The notes: a model not told the origin generated them from the sequence alone. Shown: positions 17,345-29,078, counted from the stretch's first letter. The stretch: 64,000 nucleotides of DNA from Vibrio hepatarius (GCF_001274785.1 NZ_LHPI01000016.1:159541-223540), one strand, 5' to 3'. Numbers and translations: made by a program.

Positions 17345-17929
17345 ATGCAGACGAGACCATCGAAAACGCCCAAAGTACTTGTTCTTTACGCTCACCCAGA
17401 GCCGGATAGTTCAGTCGCCAACCAAATGATGATCAAGAAAATTCAATCGCTTGATCACGTTACTGTGCATGACCTTTACGCCCATTACCCAGATTTTTTT
17501 ATCGACGTCAAAACAGAGCAACGACTACTGCTGAATCATGATGTTATCGTCTTTCACCATCCGCTCTACATGTATTCCTGTCCCGCGCTGTTAAAAGAGT
17601 GGCTGGACCGCGTACTGTGTAAAGGTTTTGCGTTCGGTTCAGGAGAGGCGCTGAAAGGCAAAGTATGGCGTAGCGTGATCACCGCTGGTGGCCGTGAAGA
17701 CGCGTTTAAAGCCAGCGGCTATAACCGTTATCCGATGTCTGAAATTCTACAGCCGTTTGAGCTAACCGCGGCTTTGTGTCAAATGGAATGGGTTGAACCT
17801 CTGGTGTTGTACTGGGCGAGACGAGTACCAGAAATGGAGCGCTATCAACATGCTGAAGCGTATCGTCAATGGCTGATGAATCTTACCCATGACAATCACC
17901 ATCGAGTAGGAGGTCAGCATGGCAGCTGA
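17345..17929 (+). CDS. kefG: KefG, ancillary subunit of the KefB potassium efflux system
   Basis: A 194-residue flavodoxin-like quinone-reductase family protein. [19 protein letters not shown] at residues 11-29 and [17 protein letters not shown] match KefG closely. In the known system KefG binds the KefB antiporter and is needed for full glutathione-adduct-gated potassium efflux, which acidifies the cytoplasm and protects against electrophiles. The gene overlaps kefB by 11 bases, so they are translated as a pair. Confidence 0.93.
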   Translation: MQTRPSKTPKVLVLYAHPEPDSSVANQMMIKKIQSLDHVTVHDLYAHYPDFFIDVKTEQRLLLNHDVIVFHHPLYMYSCPALLKEWLDRVLCKGFAFGSGEALKGKVWRSVITAGGREDAFKASGYNRYPMSEILQPFELTAALCQMEWVEPLVLYWARRVPEMERYQHAEAYRQWLMNLTHDNHHRVGGQHGS

Positions 17930-19715
17930 AAGCGACTTTCTACAAAGTAGTGTAATTTTTCTTTCCGCCGCGGTATTGGCGGTGCCACTCGCGCAGCGAT
18001 TAGGGTTAGGCTCGGTACTCGGCTATCTACTCGCGGGTGTGGCGATCGGTCCTTGGGGCTTGGGTTTAATCAGCGACGTTGAAGCGATTCTGCACTTTGC
18101 CGAGTTTGGTGTGGTACTGCTGCTGTTTTTGATTGGTCTGGAGCTAAACCCGACCAAACTACTACAAATGAAAGGGCCGATTCTCGGGCTTGGCGGCGCG
18201 CAGGTTGTTATCACTACTTTATTACTTGCAAGCGTGGCTTATCTATTGGGCACGAGCTGGCAAACCAGTTTAGTGATCGGTATGGGCTTGGCGCTGTCTT
18301 CCACAGCGATTGCGTTGCGGGTTATCGAAGAGCAAGGCTTAGAAGGCAGTGAAGCCGGTCAATCGGGGTTTGCGGTGCTGCTGTTCCAAGATATCGCCGT
18401 GATTCCGATGTTGGCGATATTGCCAGTGTTGGCGGGAAACACTGCCGGTGACTGGTTCGATGTATTGTGGATGCTCGGCGGTGTCGGTGGATTGTTGGTC
18501 GGTGGCCATTATCTATTGAGGCCGCTGTTCCGTTATGTGGTGATGAGTGGCGTACGTGAGTTGTTCACCATTGCGGCTTTGCTACTGGTGATCGGTATCG
18601 CTTTGATTATGAAGCAGCTAGGTCTATCGATGGCACTTGGCACTTTCTTGGCTGGGGTGCTACTGGCAGAGAGTGAATACCGCCACGAACTAGAGATCGC
18701 GATTGAACCGTTCAAAGGTTTACTGTTGGGACTGTTCTTTATCGCGGTTGGCATGGCGGTTAACTTAGGGTTATTGGCGTTACAACCAGTCGCGGTGCTG
18801 TTGGCAGTAACGGGGTTAGTGACGTGTAAAGGGCTGATCCTTTATGTGCTGGCCCATTTGTCTGGCGGGCGAGCCAAATCACGCAGTAAGATGGCGGCGA
18901 TTCTCAGCCAAGGTGGTGAGTTTGCTTTTGTTATCTTTACCGCTGCCAGTGCGGAAGGCTTGTTAACCCAAGACCAAATTGCGTTTTTACTCGTAGTGGT
19001 AAGTTTGTCGATGGTAACGACCCCCTTGTTACTCACGGTGCAAAATCGCTGGTATGCGCGTGGCCTGAACGCTCAGCCAGGCAAGCAACGTCGCAGTGAT
19101 GTGGTGAACAAACAACCCCGCGTGATCATCGCTGGCTTTGGTCGTTTTGGTCAGATCGTTGGTCGTCTGATGTACGCCAACAAAATAAAAGTAACGGTAC
19201 TGGAAAGCGACGCCAGCCAGATCCAACTGTTGCGTAAATACGGTTATAAAGTCTTCTTTGGTGATGCGACCCAGCTCGATTTATTGCGTGCGGCTGGGGC
19301 AGACAAAGCCGAAGCGATGATCATCTGTACCGATTCACCAGATGAACTGATGAATATTGTTGAGTTGTGTAAACAACACTTCCCAAGGCTTAAAATCCTC
19401 GCACGGGCGCGTAGCCGGGTTGAAGCATATCAATTGCTCAGTCACGGAATCGAAAGCTACTCGCGCGAAACCTTTTTAGGTGCGTTAGACTTGGGGCGTC
19501 AGGCATTGGTCGAGTTAGGTATGCATCCTTATCAGGCCAAGCGAGCGGAAGCACATTTCAGGAAACTGGATAATGCAATGCTGAAAGAGCTGTTGCCTCA
19601 GCACACCGACGATAAGCAATTGGCCCTAAGAGCCAAAGAAGCACGAAAAGAACTGGAAGAGATTTTTGGTCGCGAGATGGAAAGCGACCAACAATCGAAA
19701 AACTTCTGGGATTAA
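17919..19715 (+). CDS. kefB: Glutathione-regulated potassium/proton antiporter KefB
   Basis: A 598-residue inner-membrane protein. An N-terminal cation/proton exchanger domain with about twelve hydrophobic segments (residues about 8-375) is followed by a cytoplasmic RCK/TrkA-N domain starting near residue 400 with the nucleotide-binding [14 protein letters not shown]-type stretch and [14 protein letters not shown] in the membrane part fit KefB/KefC. It exports potassium in response to glutathione adducts. GTAGGAGGT upstream, inside kefG, is a strong ribosome site. yheV follows. Confidence 0.95.
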   Translation: MAAESDFLQSSVIFLSAAVLAVPLAQRLGLGSVLGYLLAGVAIGPWGLGLISDVEAILHFAEFGVVLLLFLIGLELNPTKLLQMKGPILGLGGAQVVITTLLLASVAYLLGTSWQTSLVIGMGLALSSTAIALRVIEEQGLEGSEAGQSGFAVLLFQDIAVIPMLAILPVLAGNTAGDWFDVLWMLGGVGGLLVGGHYLLRPLFRYVVMSGVRELFTIAALLLVIGIALIMKQLGLSMALGTFLAGVLLAESEYRHELEIAIEPFKGLLLGLFFIAVGMAVNLGLLALQPVAVLLAVTGLVTCKGLILYVLAHLSGGRAKSRSKMAAILSQGGEFAFVIFTAASAEGLLTQDQIAFLLVVVSLSMVTTPLLLTVQNRWYARGLNAQPGKQRRSDVVNKQPRVIIAGFGRFGQIVGRLMYANKIKVTVLESDASQIQLLRKYGYKVFFGDATQLDLLRAAGADKAEAMIICTDSPDELMNIVELCKQHFPRLKILARARSRVEAYQLLSHGIESYSRETFLGALDLGRQALVELGMHPYQAKRAEAHFRKLDNAMLKELLPQHTDDKQLALRAKEARKELEEIFGREMESDQQSKNFWD

Positions 19716-19786
19716 TCCAATCGCCGATGTATACGCCGGCTTTTAGGTTGGTGTATGAGTTGGAAGAGACTAGTGAAGTAAGAGAG

Positions 19787-19981
19787 ATGAAAAAAAGGTT
19801 TATTGCAGGCGCGAGTTGCCCTAAATGTTCGCAGCAGGACACATTACGCTGGTGGATCGAGAACAATATCGAAATCGTCGAGTGTGTCGAGTGCTCGCAC
19901 ACCGATCAGCGTAAGCCGCAATCTGTAGAAAAAACTGAACACAGCGGTCAAGAGATGATCGGAATTTTTAAGCCAGAATAA
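19787..19981 (+). CDS. yheV: YheV family zinc-ribbon-like protein
   Basis: A 64-residue protein starting MKKRFIAGASCPKC. Two cysteine pairs, CPKC at residues 11-14 and CVEC around 35-38, make a probable zinc ribbon. Length and context after kefB match E. coli YheV (66 residues), which has no established function. An in-frame ATG 60 bases upstream exists, but the internal ATG after AGAGAG gives the family's standard N-terminus. Confidence 0.85.
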   Translation: MKKRFIAGASCPKCSQQDTLRWWIENNIEIVECVECSHTDQRKPQSVEKTEHSGQEMIGIFKPE

Positions 19982-20032
19982 TTGAGTTTCTATAATCAAT
20001 CCCCATAATACGTGGATAGACACTTTGTTAAT

Positions 20033-20058
20033 CGGAGCAAGTTTTTTGCTCCGTTTCT
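20033..20058 (+). terminator. Hairpin between yheV and slyD
   Basis: CGGAGCAA-GTTTT-TTGCTCCG followed by TTTCT. It is 50 bases past the yheV stop and 20 bases before the slyD start, so it may be a terminator for the kef unit or part of the slyD leader. Confidence 0.45.
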
Positions 20059-20077
20059 CTAACTCCTTGGAGTAATT

Positions 20078-20665
20078 ATGAAAATTGAAAAGAACGTAGT
20101 AGTAAGTCTTGCTTACCAAGTAAAACTAGAAGATGGTGTGGTTGTTGATCAATCAACAACAGACGCGCCACTAGATTACCTTCACGGTAACAACAACCTG
20201 ATCACAGGTCTGGAAGATGCCCTAGAAGGTAAAGAAGCAGGTGCTAAGTTCTCAGTAACTGTTACTCCAGAAGAAGCATACGGCGAGCACAACGACGCGC
20301 TAGTACAACGCGTTCCTGCTGATGTATTCCAAGGCGTTGACCAGATCGAAGTTGGTATGCGTTTCCTAGCGGATACAGACCAAGGTCCAATCCCAGTTGA
20401 AGTGACTGAAGTAGACGGTGACGAAGTAGTGGTTGACGGTAACCACATGCTTGCAGGTCAAACACTGACTTTTGACGTTGAAGTTGTCGCGCTACGTGAA
20501 GCAACAGCAGAAGAAGTTGAGCACGGCCACGTTCACCAAGCTGGCGGTTGCGGTCATGATCACGACCATGATCACGAAGGTGGTTGTTGTGGCGGCGAAG
20601 GCCACAGCCACGGTGAAGAGAAGAAAGATGGCTGCTGCGGTGGCGGTAGCTGCGGTTCTCACTAA
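20078..20665 (+). CDS. slyD: FKBP-type peptidyl-prolyl isomerase SlyD
   Basis: A 195-residue cytoplasmic foldase and metallochaperone. The FKBP domain (residues 1-70 and 120-145) is interrupted by the IF chaperone insert; LDYLHGNNNLITGLEDAL and VTPEEAYGEHN are typical. From about residue 150 the tail is rich in His and Cys (GHDHDHDHEGGCCGG...), the nickel-binding extension used in hydrogenase maturation in E. coli. CTTGGAG precedes the ATG. A strong terminator follows, so it is probably monocistronic. Confidence 0.96.
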   Translation: MKIEKNVVVSLAYQVKLEDGVVVDQSTTDAPLDYLHGNNNLITGLEDALEGKEAGAKFSVTVTPEEAYGEHNDALVQRVPADVFQGVDQIEVGMRFLADTDQGPIPVEVTEVDGDEVVVDGNHMLAGQTLTFDVEVVALREATAEEVEHGHVHQAGGCGHDHDHDHEGGCCGGEGHSHGEEKKDGCCGGGSCGSH

Positions 20666-20710
20666 TCTGAGCCGATGCTGAACTTACGTTTAGTAAGATA
20701 GAATAACAGA

Positions 20711-20743
20711 GCGCAAGCTAACGCGATTAGCTTGCGCTTTTTT
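20711..20743 (+). terminator. slyD terminator
   Basis: GCGCAAGCTAA-CGCGA-TTAGCTTGCGC is a perfect 11-pair stem followed by seven T or T-rich bases. Confidence 0.9.
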
Positions 20744-20788
20744 ATACCCGTTGAATTGATCAACTCCAGATACTCGGAGAGTAAACCC

Positions 20789-21733
20789 ATGAGCAAGCCA
20801 TTTTCTATCGCTATCCACGGTGGCGCCGGGACGATTTTACGCGAGCAAATGACGCCAGAGTTAGAAGCGCAAATCAGACGCGACCTCGAGTCCTCGGTCA
20901 AAGCGGGGTATCAAGTGTTGGCAAATGGTGGCGATGCACTGGATGCGGTCGTGGCTGCAGTCAAAGTGCTGGAAGACTCACCACATTTTAATGCGGGTAA
21001 GGGCTCAGTATTGACCAACAAAGAAATGGTCGAGATGGATGCGTCGGTCATGCATGGCAAAGAGATGAATGCCGGCGCTGTGGCGGGTGTACGCCATATT
21101 CGCAACCCGATTGAATTGGCCCGTGATGTGATGCTCAACAGCAATCACGTCTTGTTGATTGGAGAAGGCGCGGAAGAGTTCGCGTTTGAGCACGGATACG
21201 AATACACAGAACAAGATTACTTCTACACCGATCGTCGTTATGAGCAACTGCAATCGATGAAAGAGAAAGGCTTGTTCGCTTTGTCTGAGTCTAAGTACCC
21301 AGATGACAGTAAGCACGGTACGGTAGGCGCAGTGGCGCTCGACCAGCAAGGAAACTTGGCCGCTGCAACCAGTACTGGTGGCGTGACCAATAAGAAATAC
21401 GGCCGAGTAGGTGACTCATCAATCATTGGTGCGGGCACTTTTGCCGAAAATGGCAACGTTGCGGTATCGACGACAGGCATGGGAGAGTTCTTTATTCGCA
21501 AATGCGTGGCGGGTGACGTGGCGGCAAGAATGCGCTACTTGGGTGAAGATGTCGTGACGGCGAGTGAGACCGTGATCAATGGTGAGCTAAAAGCCATGGG
21601 GGGAGAGGGCGGTTTGATCGCGTTAGATGCAAGCGGCAACATCAGTTATGCGATGAATAGTAGCGGCATGTATCGCGCTGGAATTGATGCCCACGGAGCG
21701 ATGGAAATTAAGATATACGCCGCAGAAAAATAA
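20789..21733 (+). CDS. Isoaspartyl peptidase/L-asparaginase (Ntn hydrolase)
   Basis: A 314-residue member of the plant-type asparaginase (IaaA) family. It begins MSKPFSIAIHGGAGT, the family signature, and carries KHGTVGAVALD, where the threonine becomes the N-terminal nucleophile after autocleavage at the preceding glycine (about residues 179-180). It removes isoaspartyl residues from dipeptides and hydrolyses asparagine. GGAGAG before 20789 picks this start over an upstream in-frame ATG that lies in the slyD terminator. No glutathione importer (gsi) genes follow, unlike in E. coli. Confidence 0.92.
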   Translation: MSKPFSIAIHGGAGTILREQMTPELEAQIRRDLESSVKAGYQVLANGGDALDAVVAAVKVLEDSPHFNAGKGSVLTNKEMVEMDASVMHGKEMNAGAVAGVRHIRNPIELARDVMLNSNHVLLIGEGAEEFAFEHGYEYTEQDYFYTDRRYEQLQSMKEKGLFALSESKYPDDSKHGTVGAVALDQQGNLAAATSTGGVTNKKYGRVGDSSIIGAGTFAENGNVAVSTTGMGEFFIRKCVAGDVAARMRYLGEDVVTASETVINGELKAMGGEGGLIALDASGNISYAMNSSGMYRAGIDAHGAMEIKIYAAEK

Positions 21734-21782
21734 GCCGTATTGTTTGAAAAAGATAATATCAACAAACACTTAGTTAAGCGCT

Positions 21783-21834
21783 ACGCAAGCGTGATTAAAA
21801 AATAACTGCAAGAAATGTGATTCAGTGCTAGAAT
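21783..21834 (+). promoter_or_regulatory. purA promoter region with a PurR-like half-site
   Basis: An extended -10 TGCTAGAAT ends at 21834, 31 bases before the purA start. ACGCAAGCGTGATT at 21783-21796 matches the left half of the PurR box ACGCAAACGTTTGCGT well and the right half poorly. The operator call is tentative. Confidence 0.4.
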
Positions 21835-21844
21835 CCATTTTTAA

Positions 21845-23182
<1,338 letters not shown>

Positions 23183-23206
23183 TTCTGATTGTTATCAGTA
23201 GATTAG

Positions 23207-23235
23207 AAAACCAGCGCTATGTCGCTGGTTTTTTT
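23207..23235 (+). terminator. purA terminator
   Basis: AAAACCAGCG-CTATGT-CGCTGGTTTT followed by more T is a canonical 10-pair terminator. Confidence 0.9.
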
Positions 23236-23303
23236 GTGCTTGTCGATCGCTGTTTTTTTCGACACTCTATGGCAATCTTTTGCCATTACACGGCAATTTT
23301 GAT

Positions 23304-23330
23304 TAAAGAGTTAGCGGTACTTGCCGATAT
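23304..23330 (+). promoter_or_regulatory. Sigma-28 (FliA) promoter for motX
   Basis: TAAAGAGT at 23304-23311, an 11-base spacer, and GCCGATAT at 23323-23330 match the FliA consensus TAAAGTTT-N11-GCCGATAA. It is 82 bases upstream of the motX ATG and downstream of the purA terminator. Vibrio motX is known to belong to the late flagellar class. Confidence 0.8.
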
Positions 23331-23412
23331 TAATATCAAACTTGCCGCAACTGCGGCAATTCCGGCATTGGTGAAAAGCGAATGCCAATTATCGAAGTTA
23401 AGAGTGCAGACA

Positions 23413-24051
23413 ATGAAGCTAAAACAATTAGCGGCTTCGATGGTATTGGCGGCCAGCACCTTTATGGTCAAGGCCAATGGCTTGCAGGAGATTGGCGAGC
23501 CAGTACCTATCTACTCCGAAGCAGAACTGATTAAGTTGGTGAACGAAAACCAGCACCTTGCACGCATAAAAGCCGATAACTGCCAGTTAGTGGAAGATAT
23601 CGTTGCTCGTGCTACCCGTATTAACTTACCGTCATACGAGTTTCTCTATGGTGATATGTTGGCGTGGGGTGTGTGTGTCGACCAAGACGTCGAACTGGGG
23701 CTCTATTATATGGAAAACGCAGCGCATCAAGGTTTGCCTGCGGCGTTAGAGCAACTCGGTCGTTACTACTCACGTGGTACCTTGGTTCAGCAAGATAAAG
23801 AACGTGCGATCCCATATCTACGCGAAGCTGCGGCGATGGGCAATCTAAACGCGCGTATTCAATTGGCGGAGTTGTTACTTAGAGATTACGGCAGTCCGCT
23901 GGATTATGAAGATGCCTACCGTTGGCTGTACAACTCGGTTACGGCTGATCAGCGCACTCACAAGCGAATTTCGATTTTGCGTCGCGGTTTAGAACAGCGC
24001 ATGCCGATGAACATCATTGCTCGAGCGAAAAAGCGCGATACTTTCTGGTAA
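23413..24051 (+). CDS. motX: Sodium-type flagellar motor protein MotX
   Basis: A 212-residue exported protein. MKLKQLAASMVLAASTFMVKA is a Sec signal peptide with cleavage after about residue 22. Sel1-like TPR repeats follow, with YYMENAAHQGLPAALEQLGRYY and YLREAAAMGNLNARIQLAELL as the clearest units. MotX and MotY form the periplasmic T ring that anchors PomA/PomB stators to the polar flagellar basal body. The ATG at 23413 is chosen because the signal peptide begins there; an open frame extends 177 bases farther upstream over the promoter. The location next to purA is conserved in vibrios. Confidence 0.92.
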   Translation: MKLKQLAASMVLAASTFMVKANGLQEIGEPVPIYSEAELIKLVNENQHLARIKADNCQLVEDIVARATRINLPSYEFLYGDMLAWGVCVDQDVELGLYYMENAAHQGLPAALEQLGRYYSRGTLVQQDKERAIPYLREAAAMGNLNARIQLAELLLRDYGSPLDYEDAYRWLYNSVTADQRTHKRISILRRGLEQRMPMNIIARAKKRDTFW

Positions 24052-24100
24052 ACAGAATTTCGAGAACCATTTTTCTGCACTCAAGTTGTTCTCAAAAACA

Positions 24101-24130
24101 AAAATGCCCAGCGGTTGCTGGGCATTTTTT
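24101..24130. terminator. Bidirectional terminator between motX and the amidohydrolase gene
   Basis: AAAATGCCCAGC-GGTT-GCTGGGCATTTT has 12 pairs and A/T runs on both sides, between convergent genes. Confidence 0.9.
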
Positions 24131-24142
24131 ATTGTCTGCTGG

Positions 24143-25552
24143 TTATTGAACCACTTCGCCTGACTCAATCACAGTGCTGCGTACCACTTTGGTAAATTCT
24201 AACGCTTCTTTACGAATCGCGTCTTCATCTACGGTCAGCATGTTACGGTCTTTCATCAGGATTTTTCCATCCACGATCGTATGACGAACATTGGCTGAGT
24301 TCGCTGAGTACACCAACGCAGAATATGGGTTATATACCGGTACCATGTTTGGCGCTTTGGTATCGATGACGATGATATCCGCCAGCTTGCCCACTTCGAG
24401 TGAGCCGACTTTATCTTCCATATGCAATGCTTTGGCTGCGCCCATGGTTGCCATATCGATAACTTTAATCGGTGGCATTGCCGCTCGGTCTTGATTGACC
24501 AGTTTATGCACTTTCGCGACTTGGTTGAATTCGTCGATGGTACTTAACGTGTTACCCGACATTGGGCCATCTGTGCCCAGTCCGATACGTACGTCTTGGT
24601 CGTACATCTTCAATGCGGGAGAGACGCCTTTCGCCGATTTAATGTTGGCACTCATATTATGCGCCACACCCATCTGCGATTTTTTTACTAGCTCGATATC
24701 TTCATCGTCGACCAAAATCATATGCGCGCCGACAAGGTTCTTGTTGAGTGCACCAATGCTATCCATATATTTGACTGGCGATAATCCGTCTGAACGCTCG
24801 GCGATCTTTTCTTGTTCGCGGTGTGATTCTGCAAGGTGGATCATCACTGGAACATCTTTTTCCAGTGATAGCTTAGCGATTTTCTGCAGCGTTTCGGTGG
24901 TGTTGGTGTAAGGTGCGTGTGGCGCAAATGCTGGAGTAATGCGGGAGTGGTCTTTGTACTGCTCAATAAAGTTGAGTGCATACTGAATGCCTTCTTCGGC
25001 GTTAGCCGCATCGGCAACTGGGAACTTAATCACCGTTTCACCGAGTACCGCACGCATGCCAATTTTATCGACCGTCTTAGCCACTTCATCCTCGAAATAG
25101 TACATGTCTGCGTAAGTGGTTACGCCACCTTTCACCATTTCAACGTTGCCTAAGTTTGCGCCAATACGAACCATGTCACGCGAAACCAGTTTGGCTTCTA
25201 GAGGGAAGATATAGCGATGCAGGCGGTCCGGCACATCGTCAGCCAGTGAGCGGAACACCGTCATCGAAACGTGAGTATGCGTATTGATAAGACCAGGCAT
25301 CACGATGTCACCATCGACATCAAGCACCGTATCGGAACTGTATTGTTTGGCAAGGCTGCTGTCACCGACTGCGACGATCTTATTGCCATCAACGATGACA
25401 GTTCCGTTTTCGTACACCGTCTTATCTTGATTCATAGTTAACACCATCGCATCGGTAATGATCAGGTCGACTTTTTCATTGGCAACAGAAGAAAGGGGCA
25501 GTAGACCTAAGCCAGCAATGGCAGTGGCTAGCAGTGTGCGTTTTAAACTCAT
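24143..25552 (-). CDS. Exported TRZ/ATZ-type amidohydrolase
   Basis: A 469-residue metal-dependent amidohydrolase. MSLKRTLLATAIAGLGLLPLSSVANE looks like a cleavable Sec signal peptide ending near residue 24, so the enzyme is probably periplasmic, unusual for this family. NTHTHVSM (about residue 91) and HLAESHREQ (about 240) provide metal ligands and GLGTDGP (about 325) the catalytic aspartate. Relatives deaminate S-adenosylhomocysteine, guanine or triazines; the substrate here is unknown. It is convergent with motX and divergent from rnr. Confidence 0.85.
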   Translation of the reverse strand: MSLKRTLLATAIAGLGLLPLSSVANEKVDLIITDAMVLTMNQDKTVYENGTVIVDGNKIVAVGDSSLAKQYSSDTVLDVDGDIVMPGLINTHTHVSMTVFRSLADDVPDRLHRYIFPLEAKLVSRDMVRIGANLGNVEMVKGGVTTYADMYYFEDEVAKTVDKIGMRAVLGETVIKFPVADAANAEEGIQYALNFIEQYKDHSRITPAFAPHAPYTNTTETLQKIAKLSLEKDVPVMIHLAESHREQEKIAERSDGLSPVKYMDSIGALNKNLVGAHMILVDDEDIELVKKSQMGVAHNMSANIKSAKGVSPALKMYDQDVRIGLGTDGPMSGNTLSTIDEFNQVAKVHKLVNQDRAAMPPIKVIDMATMGAAKALHMEDKVGSLEVGKLADIIVIDTKAPNMVPVYNPYSALVYSANSANVRHTIVDGKILMKDRNMLTVDEDAIRKEALEFTKVVRSTVIESGEVVQ

Positions 25553-25805
25553 AGGATCACCAGTATTGGTAAGAACGGATTGTCTGACCGGATCATACCC
25601 CTTTAGCTATTAGCTACAATCGTTTGCTTAGTGCGTTGCACAGAAGTGTGATCTGGATAAATTCACGCTACCCACGGAATTAATCCACGCTAAGTGATGA
25701 AAAAGACATTAAAAAGTAATGGATTTGAAGCGAGTTGCCTGTAGCTTCTACCGTGAGTCAGATATACTAGTTTCCATACCTTCCTTGCTAAATTTAGGCG
25801 AGCTT

Positions 25806-28265
25806 ATGTCAGATAATATCAATAACGACCCGTTTGCAGATCGTGAATCGGAAAACTATGAAAACCCAATCCCTAGTCGTGAATTCATCCTAGAGTTCTT
25901 GGCTCAGGCGGGTGTGCCGATGAACCGCAATGACCTGTTTGATGCACTGCAGCTCAACGGTGAAGACCAATACGAAGGCCTTCGTCGTCGCTTAAGAGCG
26001 ATGGAGCGTGATGGCCAGCTCGTATTTACCCGTCGCCAGTGCTATGCCCTACCAGAAAAACTCGAAATGGTAAAAGGCTATGTTATTGGTCATAAAGATG
26101 GCCATGGCTGGGTGCGACCAGATGGAAGCACCGGTAAGGACAACGACATTGTTCTTCCTCATCATCAGATGAAAAACGTTATCCACGGTGATTACGTACT
26201 CGTGCAACCGACACAAAATTCAAAACGTGGACGTAAGGAAGGGCGTTTAGTCCGCGTGTTGGAAGAAAGAACCGGACAAATCGTCGGTCGTTTCTTTATG
26301 GAGTACGGCTACTCTTATGTGGTGCCGGATGACTCGCGTATTTCACAAGATATTCTGATCCCAAATGAGCTCAAAGCCGGGGCTCGTATGGGTAACGTGG
26401 TCGTAATCGAGATTACCGATCGCGGCTCACGTTCACGCGGCATGATGGGTAAAGTGGTGGAAGTACTGGGCGAAAACATGGCGCCGGGTATGGAAACACA
26501 AATCGCGATTCGCACTCACCAGATCCCACATGAATGGCCAGTAGCGGTAGAAAAGCAAATTGAAGGCCTGGGAGAAGAAGTTCCAGAGGAAGCGAAGCAA
26601 GGTCGTGTTGATCTACGTGAACTTCCGTTAGTGACGATTGACGGTGAAGACGCTCGTGACTTCGATGACGCTGTTTACTGTGAAGCGATCCCCGACGGTG
26701 GTTGGAAACTGTGGGTGGCAATTGCTGATGTAAGTTATTACGTTCGTCCAGATTCAGCGCTGGATAAAGAAGCCATTAATCGTGGTAACTCGGTGTACTT
26801 CCCGTCACAAGTGGTACCAATGTTACCTGAAGTGCTTTCAAACGGTTTATGTTCACTTAACCCGCAAGTTGATCGCTTATGTATGGTGTGTGAGATGACG
26901 TTGTCTGAATCGGGCAAATTGACCGGGTATAAGCATTACGAAGCGGTAATGAACTCGCACGCTCGTCTGACTTACAACAAAGTGCACGATATTTTGGAAG
27001 GGGACGAAGAGCTACGCCAGCGTTACCAACCGCTCGTTCCACACCTTGAAGAATTGCACAAAATGTACAAAGTGCTAAAGAAAGCACGTGACCATCGTGG
27101 TGCGATCGAGTTCGAAACCATCGAGACCAAATTCATCTTTAATGCTGAGCGAAAAATTGACAGCATTGAGCCTGTGATTCGTAACGATGCGCACAAGATC
27201 ATCGAAGAATGTATGATTTTGGCTAACATCGCTTCGGCTTCTCTGGTGGAAAAAGCGAAAGAACCGTCGCTATACCGTATCCACGAGCCACCTGGTGAAG
27301 AGCGTCTGATGGGCTTCAGAGACTTCTTAGGCGAGTTGGGGCTTGATCTGAAAGGAGGATTGGAGCCATCACCAACCGACTATGCGGACTTGGTTAAACA
27401 GATTGCCGAACGCCAAGATAAAGAATTGATCCAAACCATGCTGCTTCGTTCGATGAAGCAGGCGGTGTACAACGCGGATAACGCGGGTCACTTTGGTTTG
27501 GCGTTGAAACGCTACGCGCACTTCACATCGCCAATTCGTCGTTATCCAGACTTGCTATTGCACCGCGCGATTAAATACCTGATCGCGAAACAAGAAGGGC
27601 GCAACCAAGACCGTTGGACGCCGACTGGCGGATACCACTATTCGTTTGATGATATGGATTTCTACGGTGAGCAGTGCTCGATGACTGAGCGCCGTGCGGA
27701 TGATGCAACACGTGAAGTCTCGGATTGGCTCAAGTGTGAGTACATGCAAGACCATGTTGGCGAAGAGCTAGAAGGTGTGATTGCGAACGTCACCAGCTTC
27801 GGTTTCTTTGTCCGTCTGACTGACTTGCATATTGACGGGCTAGTCCATATCTCCGCCTTAGCGAACGACTATTACCAGTTTGATCCGGTTGGTCAAAGAC
27901 TTATCGGTGAAAGCTTTGGCGCCATCTACCGCTTAGGCGATGCGGTGAAAGTGAAAGTCCTGTCGGTGAACTTAGATGATCGTCAAATTGACTTTGAATT
28001 AGTCGAAACAAGTCGTAAGCTACGCGGCAAAGGCAAAACGGCGAAGAAACGCGCGGCAGAAGCTCAGCAGAAAGCCAAAGCGAAGAAACGTGCGGCGAGC
28101 AAAGGTGGCGACAAAGCGTCACCAAATATCGAGCCAACTGTGCGACCGGATACGGCGGAGCATAAGAAAGGTGCTAAGAAAGCGAAAGTCACCAAAGCAC
28201 GCAAGAAGAAACCAAACAGTAAGCCAAAGAAAGCTAAAAGCAGCAACAAAGCGAAAGCGCAGTAA
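25806..28265 (+). CDS. rnr: Ribonuclease R
   Basis: An 819-residue 3'-5' exoribonuclease that degrades structured RNA and acts in trans-translation and rRNA quality control. In order: an N-terminal winged helix (about residues 20-90), two cold-shock domains, the RNB catalytic domain with [14 protein letters not shown] (four metal-binding aspartates, about residues 280-293), an S1 domain (about 645-730) and a lysine-rich tail of about 85 residues. TTAGGCGAG supports the start at 25806; an in-frame ATG lies 87 bases upstream. rlmB follows after 17 bases, the same order as in E. coli. Confidence 0.96.
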   Translation: MSDNINNDPFADRESENYENPIPSREFILEFLAQAGVPMNRNDLFDALQLNGEDQYEGLRRRLRAMERDGQLVFTRRQCYALPEKLEMVKGYVIGHKDGHGWVRPDGSTGKDNDIVLPHHQMKNVIHGDYVLVQPTQNSKRGRKEGRLVRVLEERTGQIVGRFFMEYGYSYVVPDDSRISQDILIPNELKAGARMGNVVVIEITDRGSRSRGMMGKVVEVLGENMAPGMETQIAIRTHQIPHEWPVAVEKQIEGLGEEVPEEAKQGRVDLRELPLVTIDGEDARDFDDAVYCEAIPDGGWKLWVAIADVSYYVRPDSALDKEAINRGNSVYFPSQVVPMLPEVLSNGLCSLNPQVDRLCMVCEMTLSESGKLTGYKHYEAVMNSHARLTYNKVHDILEGDEELRQRYQPLVPHLEELHKMYKVLKKARDHRGAIEFETIETKFIFNAERKIDSIEPVIRNDAHKIIEECMILANIASASLVEKAKEPSLYRIHEPPGEERLMGFRDFLGELGLDLKGGLEPSPTDYADLVKQIAERQDKELIQTMLLRSMKQAVYNADNAGHFGLALKRYAHFTSPIRRYPDLLLHRAIKYLIAKQEGRNQDRWTPTGGYHYSFDDMDFYGEQCSMTERRADDATREVSDWLKCEYMQDHVGEELEGVIANVTSFGFFVRLTDLHIDGLVHISALANDYYQFDPVGQRLIGESFGAIYRLGDAVKVKVLSVNLDDRQIDFELVETSRKLRGKGKTAKKRAAEAQQKAKAKKRAASKGGDKASPNIEPTVRPDTAEHKKGAKKAKVTKARKKKPNSKPKKAKSSNKAKAQ

Positions 28266-28282
28266 CGAAACAGGTTTAGTTA

Positions 28283-29020
28283 ATGAGTAATGAATTTATT
28301 TACGGTATTCACGCAGTAAAAGCAGTATTGGCGCGTGAGCCGGAGCGTTTTATTGAAGCGTTTGTTTTAAAAGGTCGCCAGGATGACCGTTTGATGCCAA
28401 TTCTTAACGAACTGCAACAAATCGGCGTTTCGATCCAGCAGATGACGCGTAAAACACTCGACGACAAAGCTCGTGGCGCGAACCACCAAGGTGTGATGGC
28501 GCGAGTAAAACCGGCTAAGCAGCTAAACGAGAATGATCTCGACGATATCTTGGCAAAACATGATGCACCACTGTTATTAGTGCTTGATGGTGTCACTGAC
28601 CCACATAACCTAGGTGCTTGTCTGCGTAATGCGGACGCGGCGGGTGTGGCTGCGGTTATCGTACCAAAAGATAAGTCAGCCAATATCAATGCTACAGTCA
28701 GTAAAGTTGCTTGCGGCGCAGCTGAAACCGTTCCGCTAGTGCGCGTGACCAACTTGGCTCGTACGATGCGCGCGCTGCAAGAGCAGGGGATTTGGTTTGT
28801 TGGCACCGCAGGTGAAGCGACGCACGATATCTATCAAGCCAAGCTAACAGGGCCATTGGCGATCGTGATGGGAGCTGAAGGTGATGGGATGCGCCGCCTA
28901 ACGCGCGAAACTTGCGATGATCTGATCAAAATCCCAATGGCGGGTAGTGTATCGAGCCTAAACGTATCGGTTGCTTCAGGCGTGTGTTTGTTTGAAGCGG
29001 TCCGTCAGCGACTCGCATAA
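28283..29020 (+). CDS. rlmB: 23S rRNA (guanosine-2251-2'-O)-methyltransferase
   Basis: A 245-residue SpoU-family (SPOUT) methyltransferase modifying G2251 in the peptidyl-transferase P loop. Motif 1 [16 protein letters not shown] (about residues 112-127), motif 2 [11 protein letters not shown] (about 197) and motif 3 [15 protein letters not shown] (about 223-237) form the knotted SAM site; the N-terminal region is the substrate-binding domain. It is co-oriented with rnr and ends in a terminator before the S10 promoter. Confidence 0.97.
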   Translation: MSNEFIYGIHAVKAVLAREPERFIEAFVLKGRQDDRLMPILNELQQIGVSIQQMTRKTLDDKARGANHQGVMARVKPAKQLNENDLDDILAKHDAPLLLVLDGVTDPHNLGACLRNADAAGVAAVIVPKDKSANINATVSKVACGAAETVPLVRVTNLARTMRALQEQGIWFVGTAGEATHDIYQAKLTGPLAIVMGAEGDGMRRLTRETCDDLIKIPMAGSVSSLNVSVASGVCLFEAVRQRLA

Positions 29021-29047
29021 TCATCGTCACTGAATCGTTGGTTAATT

Positions 29048-29078
29048 AAGCGCACAGGGTTTGGTTCTGTGCGCTTTT
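29048..29078 (+). terminator. rnr-rlmB terminator
   Basis: AAGCGCACAG-N9-CTGTGCGCTT followed by TT and C, 28 bases after the rlmB stop. Confidence 0.85.

Noticed and set aside
20540..20665. His/Cys-rich slyD tail as a frameshift or a separate metal-binding gene
   Set aside because: Such tails are normal for SlyD and the frame continues without a break to a proper terminator.
28309..28806. Long open frame on the minus strand inside rlmB
   Set aside because: It lies wholly opposite a well-conserved gene, has no ribosome site and a composition that mirrors rlmB codons.
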